Shown in pieces: positions 54,015-64,000 of a stretch of 64,000 nt of DNA; the stretch's first letter is position 1, and every line of letters begins with the position of its first letter. The DNA is from Isoetes taiwanensis (Eukaryota; Streptophyta; Lycopodiopsida; Isoetales; Isoetaceae): positions 562,001 to 626,000 of the forward strand of contig JAJEKV010000184.1 of the NCBI GenBank assembly GCA_021234155.1, in the 5' to 3' direction. The position numbers were made by a program, and so were the translations under genes. The notes beneath the pieces were generated by a model. The model was not told where the DNA came from. It ran no database searches and was given only the letters and a program-made list of their open reading frames with translations.

Positions 54015-54840
54015 CTATAAGAAATATAGAAAGTCAGAAATATACATGTTGCAGAAGTCCATGGTTATTTCATTAAAAAGATGCCCTATTTCAGCAAACT
54101 ATGAAAATGACAAAATTAAAGTACATGAGCATTCAAAAGTCAAATGATTCAGTTATTTTGCTAATAGCCAATTTCACTAATTAGTCCGCTTCATATATAG
54201 CTCATCAATGGATGCAAGAAAGTCTGCAACTCCCCCTGATGCACGCCTTAAGATGACTAAATCTTGAAAACTTTTCATAGCGTGATTTCATATTCCTTGG
54301 ACATATCCACGTCAAGAATTGATTCCATCACCCAATGCTCTCATATGATTAGTGTACAGATGCCAACTGCTTGGCCCCACTACATCATAATCCCTTACAG
54401 AAATAAACTTATTACACTAAGTTAAATCAGCATGCCTACAACTCGGATCATTGATGTGGCTGCATAGACTAATCTATACAACTGTAACTGTAGTACGCAT
54501 GTTTCTTTCCAATACGACCATGCATTTTAGCACAGATCCTATCCATGCCATTCTTAGAAGGTTAAACATAGTATTACAGTATGTGGGTTGCAACATTGGC
54601 TAAAGCAGAATTAGTTGGCTGGGATTGTTGGCCGTGAAGTATTAGTGACAGGCTTCAGCAAAATAGGACCTTCACTCGACCACATTTCTGACCAGTTGTG
54701 GATGTCTCCCAACAGCTGGGAGTTTAGTTTAACTCAACACTTTGGTTTCTGCGATAGATCAAAGAGAGATGGCGAAAACCAACAATTCTTGAGTTGGTTG
54801 GGCAGACTGCATATTGCACAGGGTATTTGGGGTAGTTCTC
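54015..54840. other. Intergenic stretch
   Basis: A minus-strand patch near 54,195-54,275 (LRRASGGVADFLASIDELYM) is exon-like but unassigned. ORF 54,615-54,854 (+) runs into hAT copy B and is not recognised. The left 8-bp target copy of the hAT element (GTAGTTCT) is at 54,833-54,840. Confidence 0.35.
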
Positions 54841-56006
54841 AGGGTATTTTTTAAGCGCCCTATATTTTTATAGGGCCAGAAACAACTGGCTACTGCCCAT
54901 GTATAATAAATAACTTGGCGTAGTTTGGCCTGACGATATTTTGCACCTTCGTGCTAAGATGGCGTAACTGAACTGGCGCAACTATGAAATTTTTATTTTG
55001 CTACATTAACAAATTGGCTACGAGCAAATTTGTGTTGGTTAAGATAGGAACATGCTTTGGTAGTGAAAACACGATGTTGGCCATAACCACCTAGGCATTG
55101 TGACGCTGATGGTTAATCGTCACAGGCATCTTCCCCAAATAATACATTCAAATTGCTTTGGGTCATAGTCCTTATCATCTGCAAATTCATAGCCTTCATC
55201 AAGGCCCTCAATTTGGCCTATGAAAGTGGACGTAGACAATGATATAGTGATGCGTCGCTTTGTCTTTGATGCCGTAGGTCCCAAGATCATTTATTCTCTT
55301 TTGATGATTGGCATCAACAACCACTTTTGCACATCTGAATAATTTTGCACAACTGAATAGGGTAAAAACTAACCTGAATTGATGGAGCTAGAGCTTAGGT
55401 TGTAGATGGGAATGGATCTCCATTTCAACCAAATCGTGAATACAAATCGGGAGTGCTCTGCAAATGGCAATAAAATATAGTATTAAAATTATCATCCCAT
55501 TCAACATTCCATTTATATACTTATATTCACATAATAACAAAACAATTGCATATGAGAAGAACACGAAAAATACAGGCTCGACAGGGTAGAATAAACTAAA
55601 CCTGTATGAAAGGCTGGTTTCTGATGCTAGCTCGATCAAATTAAAAAATATATCTAAAACCCTAATCATAGAGGACTATAAGTGGCGATTCTTAGATGGA
55701 CATGTGGCCGAGATGTAATATGGCCACCCCCTTACCCATTAAAATTTACCTTAGGTTCTAATTGGCTACATCGATAAGTTTTTTTCCACGTACAAAAAAT
55801 CGAATTGGCCACACCCTACGCCTAGCTAGATTTAGTAAATATCGAATTGGCTACTAAACGAGTAAAATGTACAAATTTGTGTTTTGAACTGGCCACTACC
55901 CTTCGGTCAGGGCATGAACGTATCCTACTCTGGCGTAGCTAACCATTTCTGAGAAAATATGAATGTGTGGCCAACTGGCCCACCGGGGCCACTAAAAAAT
56001 ACTCTA
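54841..56006. mobile_element. hAT-type nonautonomous element, copy B (1,166 bp)
   Basis: Begins CAGGGTATTTTTTAAGCGCC and ends CACTAAAAAATACTCTA, inverted termini CAGGGTATTTTTTA against TAGAGTATTTTTTA. Flanked by GTAGTTCT and CTAGTTCT (56,007-56,014), 7 of 8 bases identical. About 215 bp at the left and 465 bp at the right are closely similar to copy A. The middle (about 55,060-55,535) is absent from A. No transposase is recognised in the middle. Confidence 0.9.
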
Positions 56007-56052
56007 CTAGTTCTGTCACAAATGGAGCATCTACGATGTATTCACCGTGATC

Positions 56053-56148
56053 ATTGCATAGAAAGCCTTAATATAGAACAGAACATTGCATAGAAAACCT
56101 TAATATAGAACAGAACATTGCATAGAAAACCTTAATATAGAACACAAC
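56053..56148 (+). repeat. 32-bp tandem repeat, three copies
   Basis: The unit attgcatagaaaaccttaat followed by atagaacagaac is repeated three times with one or two changes, just downstream of hAT copy B. Confidence 0.9.
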
Positions 56149-56281
56149 ACTTCGATAGCCATTTCAGCAAAACTTGCTGGGCAAATTACAGGCTCCATTA
56201 TCATTTCAATTGACTCTTGAACTCTTTTTTGCTATTAGGTGATCGATCTGCAATCAGGAAATGGCATTTCTATGTGAATAG

Positions 56282-56935
56282 AAATTTTGAAGGAAAATCC
56301 TGGCATGTGCACATACAAAGAACTATCATTGGATTGCCGGCAAGATATTGCGGTAAGGGAAGTGCCGAAGCTTGCAAAAGAAGCAGCGGTTAAGGCAATC
56401 AAAGAATGGGGCCAACCCAAATCCAAAATAACCCATGTTATATTTGGAACCACTTCTCTGAAGAACAAATGCTTATGAGAGCTTCTCTGAAGAACATATG
56501 CCTAAAAAACTCAAGGTAAGCTAAGCCATCTCCACCATAGCCATATCCGGCTATCTCCGCCATAGTCGTTCAATGAAATCCCGCCAAACTTGAAGACATG
56601 CGAGCCTCAAAAGTTTATGATATCTTTTGGCCCGTGAGATTCCAGCCAGTACCAGCGGAGTAGACATGCCTGGAGCAGACTTTCAGCTGGCTAAGCTTTT
56701 GGGTCTGAGGCCAAATGTGAAGAGAGTGATGCTTTACCATCAGGGCTGTTTTGCAGGAGCCATAGTTATGCGCATTGCCAAGGATTTGGCCGAAAATAAC
56801 AAAGGGGCCAGAGTGCTGGTTACCTGTAGCGAAGTAACAGTGGTGACATTCAGAGCTCCTTCAGAAACCCATCTGGATGGGCTTGTCGGGTCTGCATTAT
56901 TCGGAGATGGAGCTGCTGCGCTTATCATTGGATAA
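56282..56935 (+). pseudogene. CHS-like: Chalcone-synthase-family (type III PKS) fragment with insertion and stop
   Basis: Chalcone synthase condenses p-coumaroyl-CoA with malonyl-CoA in the first flavonoid step. Piece 1 (56,282-56,457) codes [20 protein letters not shown], then [20 protein letters not shown] and [10 protein letters not shown] 193-bp insertion follows, and piece 2 (56,651-56,935) resumes exactly with [40 protein letters not shown] (the catalytic cysteine is kept), [16 protein letters not shown] and [12 protein letters not shown], then TAA at 56,933-56,935 followed by DPIPEI. It covers about residues 70-230 of a roughly 390-residue family. The His/Asn half is missing. FGTTS replaces the usual FCTTS. 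Two disabling lesions make it a pseudogene. Confidence 0.9.
56458..56650. other. 193-bp insertion in the CHS fragment
   Basis: It starts with a tandem-like gcttctctgaagaaca phrase present twice (about 56,453 and 56,480) and includes ctatctccgccatagtcg. It interrupts the codons between TTS and TSG. The borders show no clear inverted repeat. An acquired intron is conceivable (aaggtaagc at about 56,514) but not supported at the 3' side. Confidence 0.5.
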
Positions 56936-58098
56936 GACCCTATTCCAGAAATCATAAAAAAGACGGAAATGGTGGGAAGGAAAAGAAAGAATGGAAAGAG
57001 GCCTCAAGAGCGGGACGGAAAAGTAGCAGCAGTATGCCACACAGAGATTGTCCTGGATGCAACAGCAGCAAGGCCAAGTTCTGTTACTAACCGCAGCAGG
57101 AACCAGCCGTGCTACCGCTGCTCGAGCTGTTGCCGGCGCTGGATTCACGGTGGCTTGCATTGGTCGGGAGAATCCATAGTTCCAGAGAGCGACAGGGCAA
57201 TTTTGGGCATTTGTGAGAAGCAGGGCTTGTGTTCCACCTTCTCAAAGATGTTCCCGAACACAGAAGAAGAAATAACAGAGGATAAAAGGCAAAAAAAGGC
57301 ATACCATTGCCGAAATGTTGCTTGGGAGGATCAAGAATATTGTCCCAGAATTTTCCCTTTTGCAAGCTTTCTCCAAAACTTAGAACATTTGGCAGCTCTC
57401 AGTTCGAGGTTTGAGCAAGAAAGGTGAGCTTGGCTTGACTATGAAGGAGAAGTGCAGATGCAAAGCTCACCGGAACTAGAGCAAATCGAAAATCGTTGGC
57501 CAATAAAAGCATAATAAATGCGGATCCGAGTGTATATAAGGTGAAGCGATTGTCCTATACCACGTGTCAGCAGGAGGGCTCCTCAAACAAATATTTATCA
57601 AACAAATATTATCAAACAAAAATTGACACTGAATTAGATACGAGTGTATTATCACGTGTCAGCACGAGGGCCCCTCAAACAAATATTTATCAAACAAAAA
57701 TTGACACTGAATTAGATATGAGTGTAAAAATTGACACTGAATTAGATAAGAAAACGCGTAAACAAATTGCAAATAGCGGCCGGGTCTAATTGAAAATATG
57801 CGACAGAATCGTGATTAAAATATCAACATATTATTATTGGTGATAAACTACTATGGAAAAAGTCGAGATATTATTTAGTTATAAACTACTAGAGAAAAGG
57901 CGGCCATTTATAGCGTGGGTCGCAAGAGTTGTGCTGTTGGCATTTGTTTTGATGTCTAAAAGTATGGTTTCTAACACAACAGATCTAGACTCGCTCTGCT
58001 CGCCGGATCTGCCATTGTTCTGCTCAAAGCTCTACTCTCCATTTTTCATAAGACTCTGTCGCACTTCTGGATCTTAGAGCTTTATCCGATTTCTGGCC
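56936..58098. other. Intergenic stretch and 5' flank of the glycosyltransferase-like gene
   Basis: ORF 56,969-57,427 is arginine- and lysine-rich and unrecognised. From 57,525 to 57,745 there is a TATA-like tgtatataagg and a tandem duplication carrying CACGTGTC. 57,790-58,098 probably contains the 5' UTR. No upstream ATG-based coding exon is evident. Confidence 0.45.
57528..57745 (+). promoter_or_regulatory. Putative promoter: TATA-like box and duplicated CACGTGTC elements
   Basis: tatataagg lies at 57,532-57,540. Two copies of a 92-bp unit each carry cacgtgtcagca (57,561 and 57,653), with an ACGTGTC core like the ABRE/G-box bound by plant bZIP and bHLH factors. Short aattgacactgaattagata repeats follow. 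The only downstream intact gene starts at 58,099. Linkage is by position only. Confidence 0.4.
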
Positions 58099-60556
58099 AT
58101 GTCGCCACGGAAAAATTCGCGCCTTGCAGCGCCTCTCGTAGTAGGATTATTTATTGGTGTAAGTTTCACAGTTTTTGTACTTGAATGGAGGGATAAATCT
58201 TCTGTCCAATTGATGCAAACCAAAAAGAGTTTTACAGGTAATATGGTCTGTGGTGCTCATTCCCTTGTTAGAGTTGATTGTCGCCTTACTGTTAATTTGC
58301 TGCAGATATTAAATCGGCTGTTAATTCATCACAGAAATCTGGCCAGGATGATAGAATACCAAAAATTATGGCGCTTTGGGAAAGATCTCGGTATTTGAAT
58401 CAAGAAAAGAAGAGTCTATTAAAAGATGATGAATTGCTATTAATGCCTAGGCCGCCACATCTAGAAGATTGCAAAACGCGGGCTGCGCTTAATAAAAAGC
58501 TTGATAGCCGTGGAAAAGATGGCACCAGACCCCGCTGGACAGAATGGAAGGGGCGTCTGGGCCAAGAACACGGCCAATTTGTTCCTTTTTATGATAATAC
58601 TGAAGAAATGCTACATGCGGAAAACGCTGTCATTCAAGGGCCAAATCCACCATGGGTATACTTTTCTGCCATTTACAAATTGGTCAAGAAAATGCATCGG
58701 TCAAGAAAACTGTACATCTGCCAATAAAATATGATCACATAGAATTCTGTTTTCAGCTTAAAAAAGGGCATGTTCTAGTAAACAGGGATGTTGAGACATT
58801 CTTTAAGATTATGACAGAAATTGGAAACCGTTTTGCATTTTTTGTTGTCAGTCCAGATTGAAGGAGCAGATGGGGACAATTTTCCAATGACGAGGCGAGT
58901 GCAGAGAGATCTATGGGTGCATCAACATCCTAGAAACTGCAGCAAAGAGGGCCTCAAATTTCTTTACACAGATTGGACAAGTTTGGAAAGGCTAGGCTTA
59001 GGGGCACAGCTAGTCTACATATCAGGACTTTTTGCAGCGGCTATGAATGAGAACAGAATCTTGGTGACTCGATATTTCAATAGAGCAGATCATAAGGGCT
59101 GCAAAGGTAGGAAGTAGGCAAGAAATTCAAGTCTATTGGTGAAATAAATATTTGACTCCAGCTCTGTTTTTATGATTTTCAGGTAAAAATAAAGGTCGGT
59201 GGTCCTGTTATTTTTTGGACGAGACTTCTGAAGATTGTAGACAACACGCCAGTCGACTAGCCACCATAGCCAGTTCTTGGAAAGATGGCACTATTACTAG
59301 TCATAAGAATTACCCAGAGGAAACCATCTGGTTCGGTCCTGCACCAGAGTAAACCCAAATGCTTTTAACCTTTTACCAGCTATATTTTTAACTATCTATC
59401 TTATGATGCACAATATTTTCCAGCTCATAGTGTCCTTGAGTTTTAACAGAATTTGGTGCTTTTTGGCAATATTTTCCAGCTCATATTGTCCTTGAGTTTT
59501 AACAGAATTTGGTGAATATTGTCCTTGAGTTTTAACAGAATTTGGTGCTTTTTGGCAGATTGTGGGGAAAACCTTGGGAATGGATGCAACCTACAATACA
59601 GATCAATGACAGCCTCCTTTTTCGCCATGAAGCCGAGGATAGAAGATGGTGGAGAGCTCAGGTAGTTATTACTTAATGGACCATTGTTACTATTTGTTTA
59701 TTTATAAACTTCACTATATTCCCTGCTTCCTTCTTAGTCAATCCGATATCTCATGAGGTATCCAAGTGAGTCCTTGTGTAATCTCATGAACTTTGCACGG
59801 CATAACGCATTTGGAGCAAAAGCTGCAACTCTTGTGGCTGATACATTTTCTAAGGTATGGGATCAGAATGGGTTGCTGATGCATGCCCGTTATCAATTGG
59901 TCGTTTGTAATTTTATATTGCAATCTATTGCATAAGGGAGCGAATAATTTAATAACCTAGTTGTCACTTCTATATTTGTCCTTTCAGGAATACAACAAAA
60001 ACATATATTCTATGCCAATTCAACATGTGGTGTGGGATGATAACAAGCGTTGGTTGCCTCGACCATTGATAAGCATGCATGTCAGGCAAGGAGACAAGGC
60101 TATAGAGATGGAAATATTTGATTTCAAATCATACATGAATCTTGCGAAGGCTTTACGTAGCCGTTTCCCCCATGTGAAAGACATATGGTTGTCAACAGAA
60201 ATGCAGGTATTAACATATCTCTAGACCAAAAACATGAAGGCACGTAATGCTATTCTAACCAACTTGTCATACTTTAGAACGTGGTGGACGAATCTTGGGC
60301 ATATAGTCATTGGAACTTCTACTTTACGAATATTACACGCCAAATTGGCAACCTTGCCATGTCGGGTTATGAGTCAAGTATAGGAAAGGAGCAAAGTAGT
60401 AACAATGCATTTGTTAACTTTCTTATGGCGAATGAAGCAGATTATTTTATCGGTGCTCTAGGTTCAACATGGTGCGTTCTCATAGATGGAATGCGTTCAA
60501 CAAGTGGAAAAATAATGGCAGGATACTTAAGTGTTAATAAAGATAGATTTTGGTGA
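58099..60556 (+). CDS. Type II membrane glycosyltransferase-like protein, intact eight-exon gene
   Basis: Exons: 58,099-58,237, 58,306-58,655, 58,857-59,106, 59,183-59,348, 59,559-59,661, 59,738-59,854, 59,988-60,206 and 60,278-60,556. All borders are GT..AG and in phase, giving 540 residues. A short basic N-terminus (MSPRKNSR) and a hydrophobic stretch at about 9-30 predict a Golgi/ER signal anchor. The lumenal part has RRVQRDLWVHQHPRNC, GLGAQLVYISGLFAAAMNEN, GKPWEWMQPT, RYPSESLCNLMNFARHNAFG, ISMHVRQGDKAIEM (HVRQGDK at about 406-412), SRFPHVKDIWLSTEMQ and ANEADYFIGALGSTWCVLID. HVRxGDK and the late ADxFxGxxxS block recall alpha-1,6-fucosyltransferase (GT23-like) folds. Plants have an uncharacterised family of this type (At3g26950-like, from memory). 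Enzyme activity and substrate are inferred, not shown. Confidence 0.88.
59420..59558 (+). repeat. Triplicated 3'-intron segment upstream of exon 5
   Basis: The phrase ttgagttttaacagaatttg followed by gtg occurs three times (about 59,432, 59,493, 59,527), and ctttttggca occurs at the first and last copy. The last copy supplies the true acceptor (ctttttggcag at 59,548-59,558); the first copy has ggcaa in place of ggcag. Confidence 0.85.
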
Positions 60557-60673
60557 TAAGATTTCACCCATTGAAATTTGTAAAAAAATTATTGTTATAT
60601 AATATGCCTTTATCCACAACAACATGGAAATAGGGTCGCTTTTTTCGTCGGAAGATGATTTATTTGCCGCCAC

Positions 60674-61246
60674 GTGTCCTATCAGTACAATTCCGCACCT
60701 ACTAAAAACTTACAGCTTACTCCCGGTTATAACAGATTTACAGAGATATTGCAGCTAATCGTGGGATTTGGACCCACAAAACCAAGCCAAAAATTGACTG
60801 GATCCCTTTCACATGCTGCAGAGGAATCCGGCAGTAAAAATGATTCCATCTCCCTTCTCTCTCATGTCTCTTCTCTCTCCTGTTTTGAAACATTTATCGC
60901 TTGTGAAGCGCCGAAATGCAAGAAAAAGAAGAAAAAAGTTAGATTTGCAGAGGATTCGGTCTCACCAAATGGAAATAATCAGGAATACGGCGCCATTCTA
61001 GATCACACTAAAAGATTTCTTCACAAGATCGGCCAGAAAGTGCTGTATTTCTTCTGCTCCATATACCTCTGCCCTGCCCTGTTTCTTCTGCAATGCATTG
61101 CCGAGATTAGAAGCAAGAACGTTAAAGAAAACACAGTTTTGAAAAGAATGTTAAAAGAAAACACAGCTAAAGAAGCGCCATCGCAGAAAGCAGCGCCATC
61201 GCCACAGAGAGCAGAAAACAGCGCCACAGAAAGCAGAAAACAATGA
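60674..61246 (+). CDS. Hypothetical ORF of 190 codons
   Basis: It starts 118 bp after the preceding stop. It has a basic KKKKKKVRFAED-like segment (about 77-90), a hydrophobic helix (LYFFCSIYLCPALFLLQCIA, about 122-141) and a C-terminal Lys/Ala/Glu-rich tail made of short repeats (gaaaacacagctaaagaagc). No family is recognised. The tail and its continuation past the stop are repetitive, so it may be non-genic. Confidence 0.25.
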   Translation: MSYQYNSAPTKNLQLTPGYNRFTEILQLIVGFGPTKPSQKLTGSLSHAAEESGSKNDSISLLSHVSSLSCFETFIACEAPKCKKKKKKVRFAEDSVSPNGNNQEYGAILDHTKRFLHKIGQKVLYFFCSIYLCPALFLLQCIAEIRSKNVKENTVLKRMLKENTAKEAPSQKAAPSPQRAENSATESRKQ

Positions 61247-61411
61247 TTAAACACAAAAAGCAGCGCCATTGCCACCATCGCCGCACTCCGCATCAGCTAA
61301 AGGAAAAAAGAAGTCAAAGAAACACAGCTCTGAAGCAGCGCCATCGCCGCCTGGAAGGAAAAAAAAACCGTAGAAACAAAAAAGCTCCCTATTTCCATGT
61401 TGTGCCGGCAC

Positions 61412-61501
61412 GGCCACCGGTCCCACATTCCGGTGTGGCCGGTGACCCGCTGCCGGTCGCGGGGCCCCACCGGTCCACACCGGAATGTGGTCCCGGTGGC
61501 C
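61412..61501. repeat. GC-rich long hairpin (33-bp arms)
   Basis: The left arm ggccaccggtcccacattcc (continuing ggtgtggccggtg, 61,412-61,444) pairs with 61,468-61,501 with two or three mismatches around a 23-bp GC-rich loop. The flanks are AT-rich. It contains palindromic accggt. Confidence 0.88.
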
Positions 61502-61546
61502 ATGCCGCCATACAACAACAAGAGATTCTTTTACCACATTGAGTGC

Positions 61547-62338
61547 AAAGAATTCAATTTAGTTATTTGTTCATGGGTGATATTGTTTATAATTGTTCCT
61601 GGGTGATATTGAAATTCACACATTTTAATGTTCAAATTTTGCATATTCATTACAATGTTTACACGGATAATATTTTATGAAAAACATGCCTAACGAATCT
61701 TGACTATTTTTGTTGCTATCACAAAAGTGGCAAGACAACCCAACCCAACAAGTTGAGAGAATGATTAATTAATTTATGAAGGTGCCATCACCATTACTTT
61801 GCTTGAAAATGCCTTGTTGCCATTATATTATTACTTTGTTTGAAGATGCCTTGTTGGCATTATATTGAATGTTGTTCACTAGAGCATAGTTGTACTTGTC
61901 CACAACGCCACCAATTCAATATGATAGACATATGTGTACGATAAAGTGCCATGATCCTCACGTTAGATCTCATATTATAATTATGGAAAGGTAGGTTAGC
62001 TTGCATTCTGCTCCCATCTCCAACCCCCTGGTGACACGTGTCATTCTTTCTAAGTCTGAAAGTTGACTAAAGTTGTATTACTCTAAAGAATTATGTGCAG
62101 AAGTTAATTTATAGAATGCATCCCAGAATGAACTCTAGAATGCATTTCAGAATGATCTCCAGAATATAGTTCAGAATTTCAAAAATTCAAAGTCGAGAAT
62201 TTCCAGAATTTACAATGATTCAAAGGATTTAAAAGACTTAAAGGTTCGAATTTCCAATTACACTTCAAAGCTTTACATTTGCATGTTCATCCAAGTTCTC
62301 AAAATACTTGATGAAACATTCAGATTCAGACTGAAAAC

Positions 62339-62370
<32 letters not shown>

Positions 62371-63503
62371 CACAGCAGAACTTCATTTCATTATCAGCTT
62401 ATCATTTCATTATCTTGTTGACAAGCTCCTCCAAGTCGAAGCTGCCACCTCCAAGAAGAATCATGCAGTTGCTAAAGGTTCCACCTGTGATACTAGTTGA
62501 ACCAATGTCAACATTCAAGTTAAAGCTCTCCTCACACTACAAGAGAATAAGCAATCTACGTCAATAGTTCCATCATTTATGGGCTTAAAAATCACAATTT
62601 CAAAATTTTCAACTTTGACACAATAAATGACGGTACCCGTTGATGAAACTACATCAGGTATATCGTCAGGCATAACATCATCAATAGCAACAGTTATAGT
62701 ATTATATTTTTCATTGTGGTGTGATTCAACATCATCATTTTTAGCATCATCTATATTGCTACATCAATATCATTTTTAACATCATATCTATGACCTCAGG
62801 TATAGCATCACCTATATTGCTACATTTGATATCATTTATAATGTCAACATGAACATCATTCTTTGTAACATGGTTGCCATCATATGTAACGTCAATGAAA
62901 ATGCTGCAGATATTATCACAGGTGTTAGTATTTTATCACTTTTTGCATCAGGTATAATATCACATATTCTTATGAGTGAATACCACAATAGTATCAAATA
63001 TAATCACACATTTTTGGCCACTTATAATGCCAAATGATTCACCAGTTTTGCAAATCCTAGGGATTTGAACCCCCTGCCAAATTGGCAGCACCAGCGGACA
63101 AAAAGAACTCAACAGCCCTGCATAACAATGTATACAAGAGAATGGGGTTTTTTTGTCAAAAAAATCGTCAGATTATTGGCTAACGCTTTAACTGACGAAT
63201 ATTATCGAACGATTCAGTGTCAAACAAATCGACTGTTTTTCTGACAATTAAGGTCAACAAAATCATACTTCACCATGACTTTAGAGCTGTAGCATATGAA
63301 TTTAACCTGTGCATGGCCTTGGACATAAATATCTGTCCTAGATTAGCATTTCTAATATTATTAGACTCTAACCTAAGATTCAGATTAGCATGACCATTAT
63401 CATCAGTACATAAGCTGGCCAACAGAAGCATCAGTTGTAAACTTCACATGTCTACCACAAATTCATATCTGGTAATTATCAGTTAAAAGTACACAAGAGA
63501 AAC
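61547..63503. other. AT-rich intergenic stretch with simple repeats
   Basis: Contains ccagaatg-type repeats (62,110-62,215), a run of 26-28 A (about 62,343-62,370), a minus-strand open patch (NVDIGSTSITGGTFSNCMIL at about 62,450-62,510) and a degenerate catcatt / atatcattt array (about 62,640-62,960). No supported gene. Confidence 0.45.
63050..63100 (-). other. tRNA-like T-arm / B-box sequence
   Basis: On the minus strand gggggttcaaatccctagg (about 63,053-63,073) contains a good B box (ggttcaaatcc) and follows gctggtgctgccaatttggc. No convincing acceptor stem or A box at the right distance. Probably a tRNA or SINE remnant. Confidence 0.3.
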
Positions 63504-63587
63504 CTGATTTATGTGCACTTCCAGCATGATAATTTGGTCCTTGATCTATTGAACGTACCATAGATGCACCATCTTTATTTTGGCATG
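63504..63587 (-). CDS. Possible internal exon, unrecognised
   Basis: Between a GTGTAG acceptor and a G/GTTTCT donor the minus strand reads CQNKDGASMVRSIDQGPNYH and AGSAHKS without stops. It is gene-like in composition. No family is recognised and no partner exon was found. Confidence 0.22.
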
Positions 63588-64000
63588 CTACACAGGTGCC
63601 CAAGAATCAGTCAGGAACATTCGCACAAAGGCATAAATCATATCAATATTTTTGAATTTTTACCAGAGCAATACTTTAGCTGAATCTGGAGCCTGCTAAA
63701 GTGTTTTGAAGCCACAAACACTGACCCAAGAGCCTGTGCAGTAGACGCATCCCCGTGTATAGTAGTCACAGACCAATGCTGCAGCTATCTATAAGAGCAG
63801 CATATTCGTAAAACTAAGCAGAAGGAACATGCAACAGATTCAAGCCACTATCTGACAGCAGGCCCAACACGCAGCAGCACCTGTTCAGCATCAAATCATT
63901 ATATGCAAAAGATATTCTATCAGTCAGTAAAAGGTAGAAATGACAAAAGGTCACTTTGGCCTATGCCCAAATAACCTGTAAAAGTGTATGCATTCGTAAC

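Noticed and set aside
57087-57365. Apparent Rossmann-like AAGTSRATAARAVAGAGFTV sequence in one plus frame
   Set aside because: Only a short alanine/glycine-rich match with no following motifs; not enough to call a dehydrogenase or vinyl reductase fragment.

Overview
This window reads as nuclear DNA of a land plant with a large, transposon-rich genome. The evidence is spliceosomal introns with GT..AG borders, plant-type genes (chalcone synthase, AP2/ERF, fibrillin, Rboh, PLS- and P-class PPR, plastid-type NFU), plant Ty1/copia, LINE and hAT elements, and low gene density. A seedless vascular plant such as a fern or lycophyte is my best guess, from the pogo-like transposase type and general character. 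The window alone cannot settle this.

Only two genes look complete and intact: a four-exon CRIPT gene (20,619-21,532, +, 96 aa) and an eight-exon type II membrane glycosyltransferase-like gene with an HVRxGDK motif (58,099-60,556, +, 540 aa). Most other protein-coding signal is broken or partial copies of host genes that keep their introns: NFU (5.4-5.8 kb, -), AP2/ERF (9.2 kb, +), an ankyrin gene (9.4-10.2 kb, -), FtsJ/TRM7 (10.4 kb, -), Rboh C-terminus (11.1-11.3 kb, +), a PLS-PPR (17.1-17.4 kb, -), mitochondrial-type CPN60 (17.4-17.8 kb, -), an NLR fragment inside a hAT element (22.8-23.2 kb, -), a P-class PPR (30.2-31.6 kb, +), fibrillin (53.7-54.0 kb, -) and chalcone synthase (56.3-56.9 kb, +). 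Because introns are kept, these are DNA-level copies or decayed genes, not retrocopies.

Mobile layers: a gag-protease retroelement lacking a visible polymerase (6.1-9.0 kb, +); two Ty1/copia remnants on the minus strand (22.0-24.2 kb and 25.4-27.84 kb), the second with a 178-bp LTR and a tRNA-iMet-type primer site; a hAT-like element (22,318-23,983) with 8-bp target duplication nested in the first copia; a 5'-truncated LINE (27.84-29.46 kb, +) ending in A-tail; a pogo/Tigger-like DDE transposase (47.8-49.5 kb, +); and two copies of a second hAT-type nonautonomous family (42,938-43,714 and 54,841-56,006).

The most unusual region is 36,400-45,664. It is bounded by 27-bp perfect inverted repeats and holds decayed convergent coding regions that I do not recognise, plus arrays of a ~57-bp unit built on a 26-bp palindrome. 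One array unit is split by a hAT copy with a perfect 8-bp target duplication. The rest of the window is AT-rich intergenic DNA with tandem duplications, microsatellites, hairpins and short dispersed repeats.
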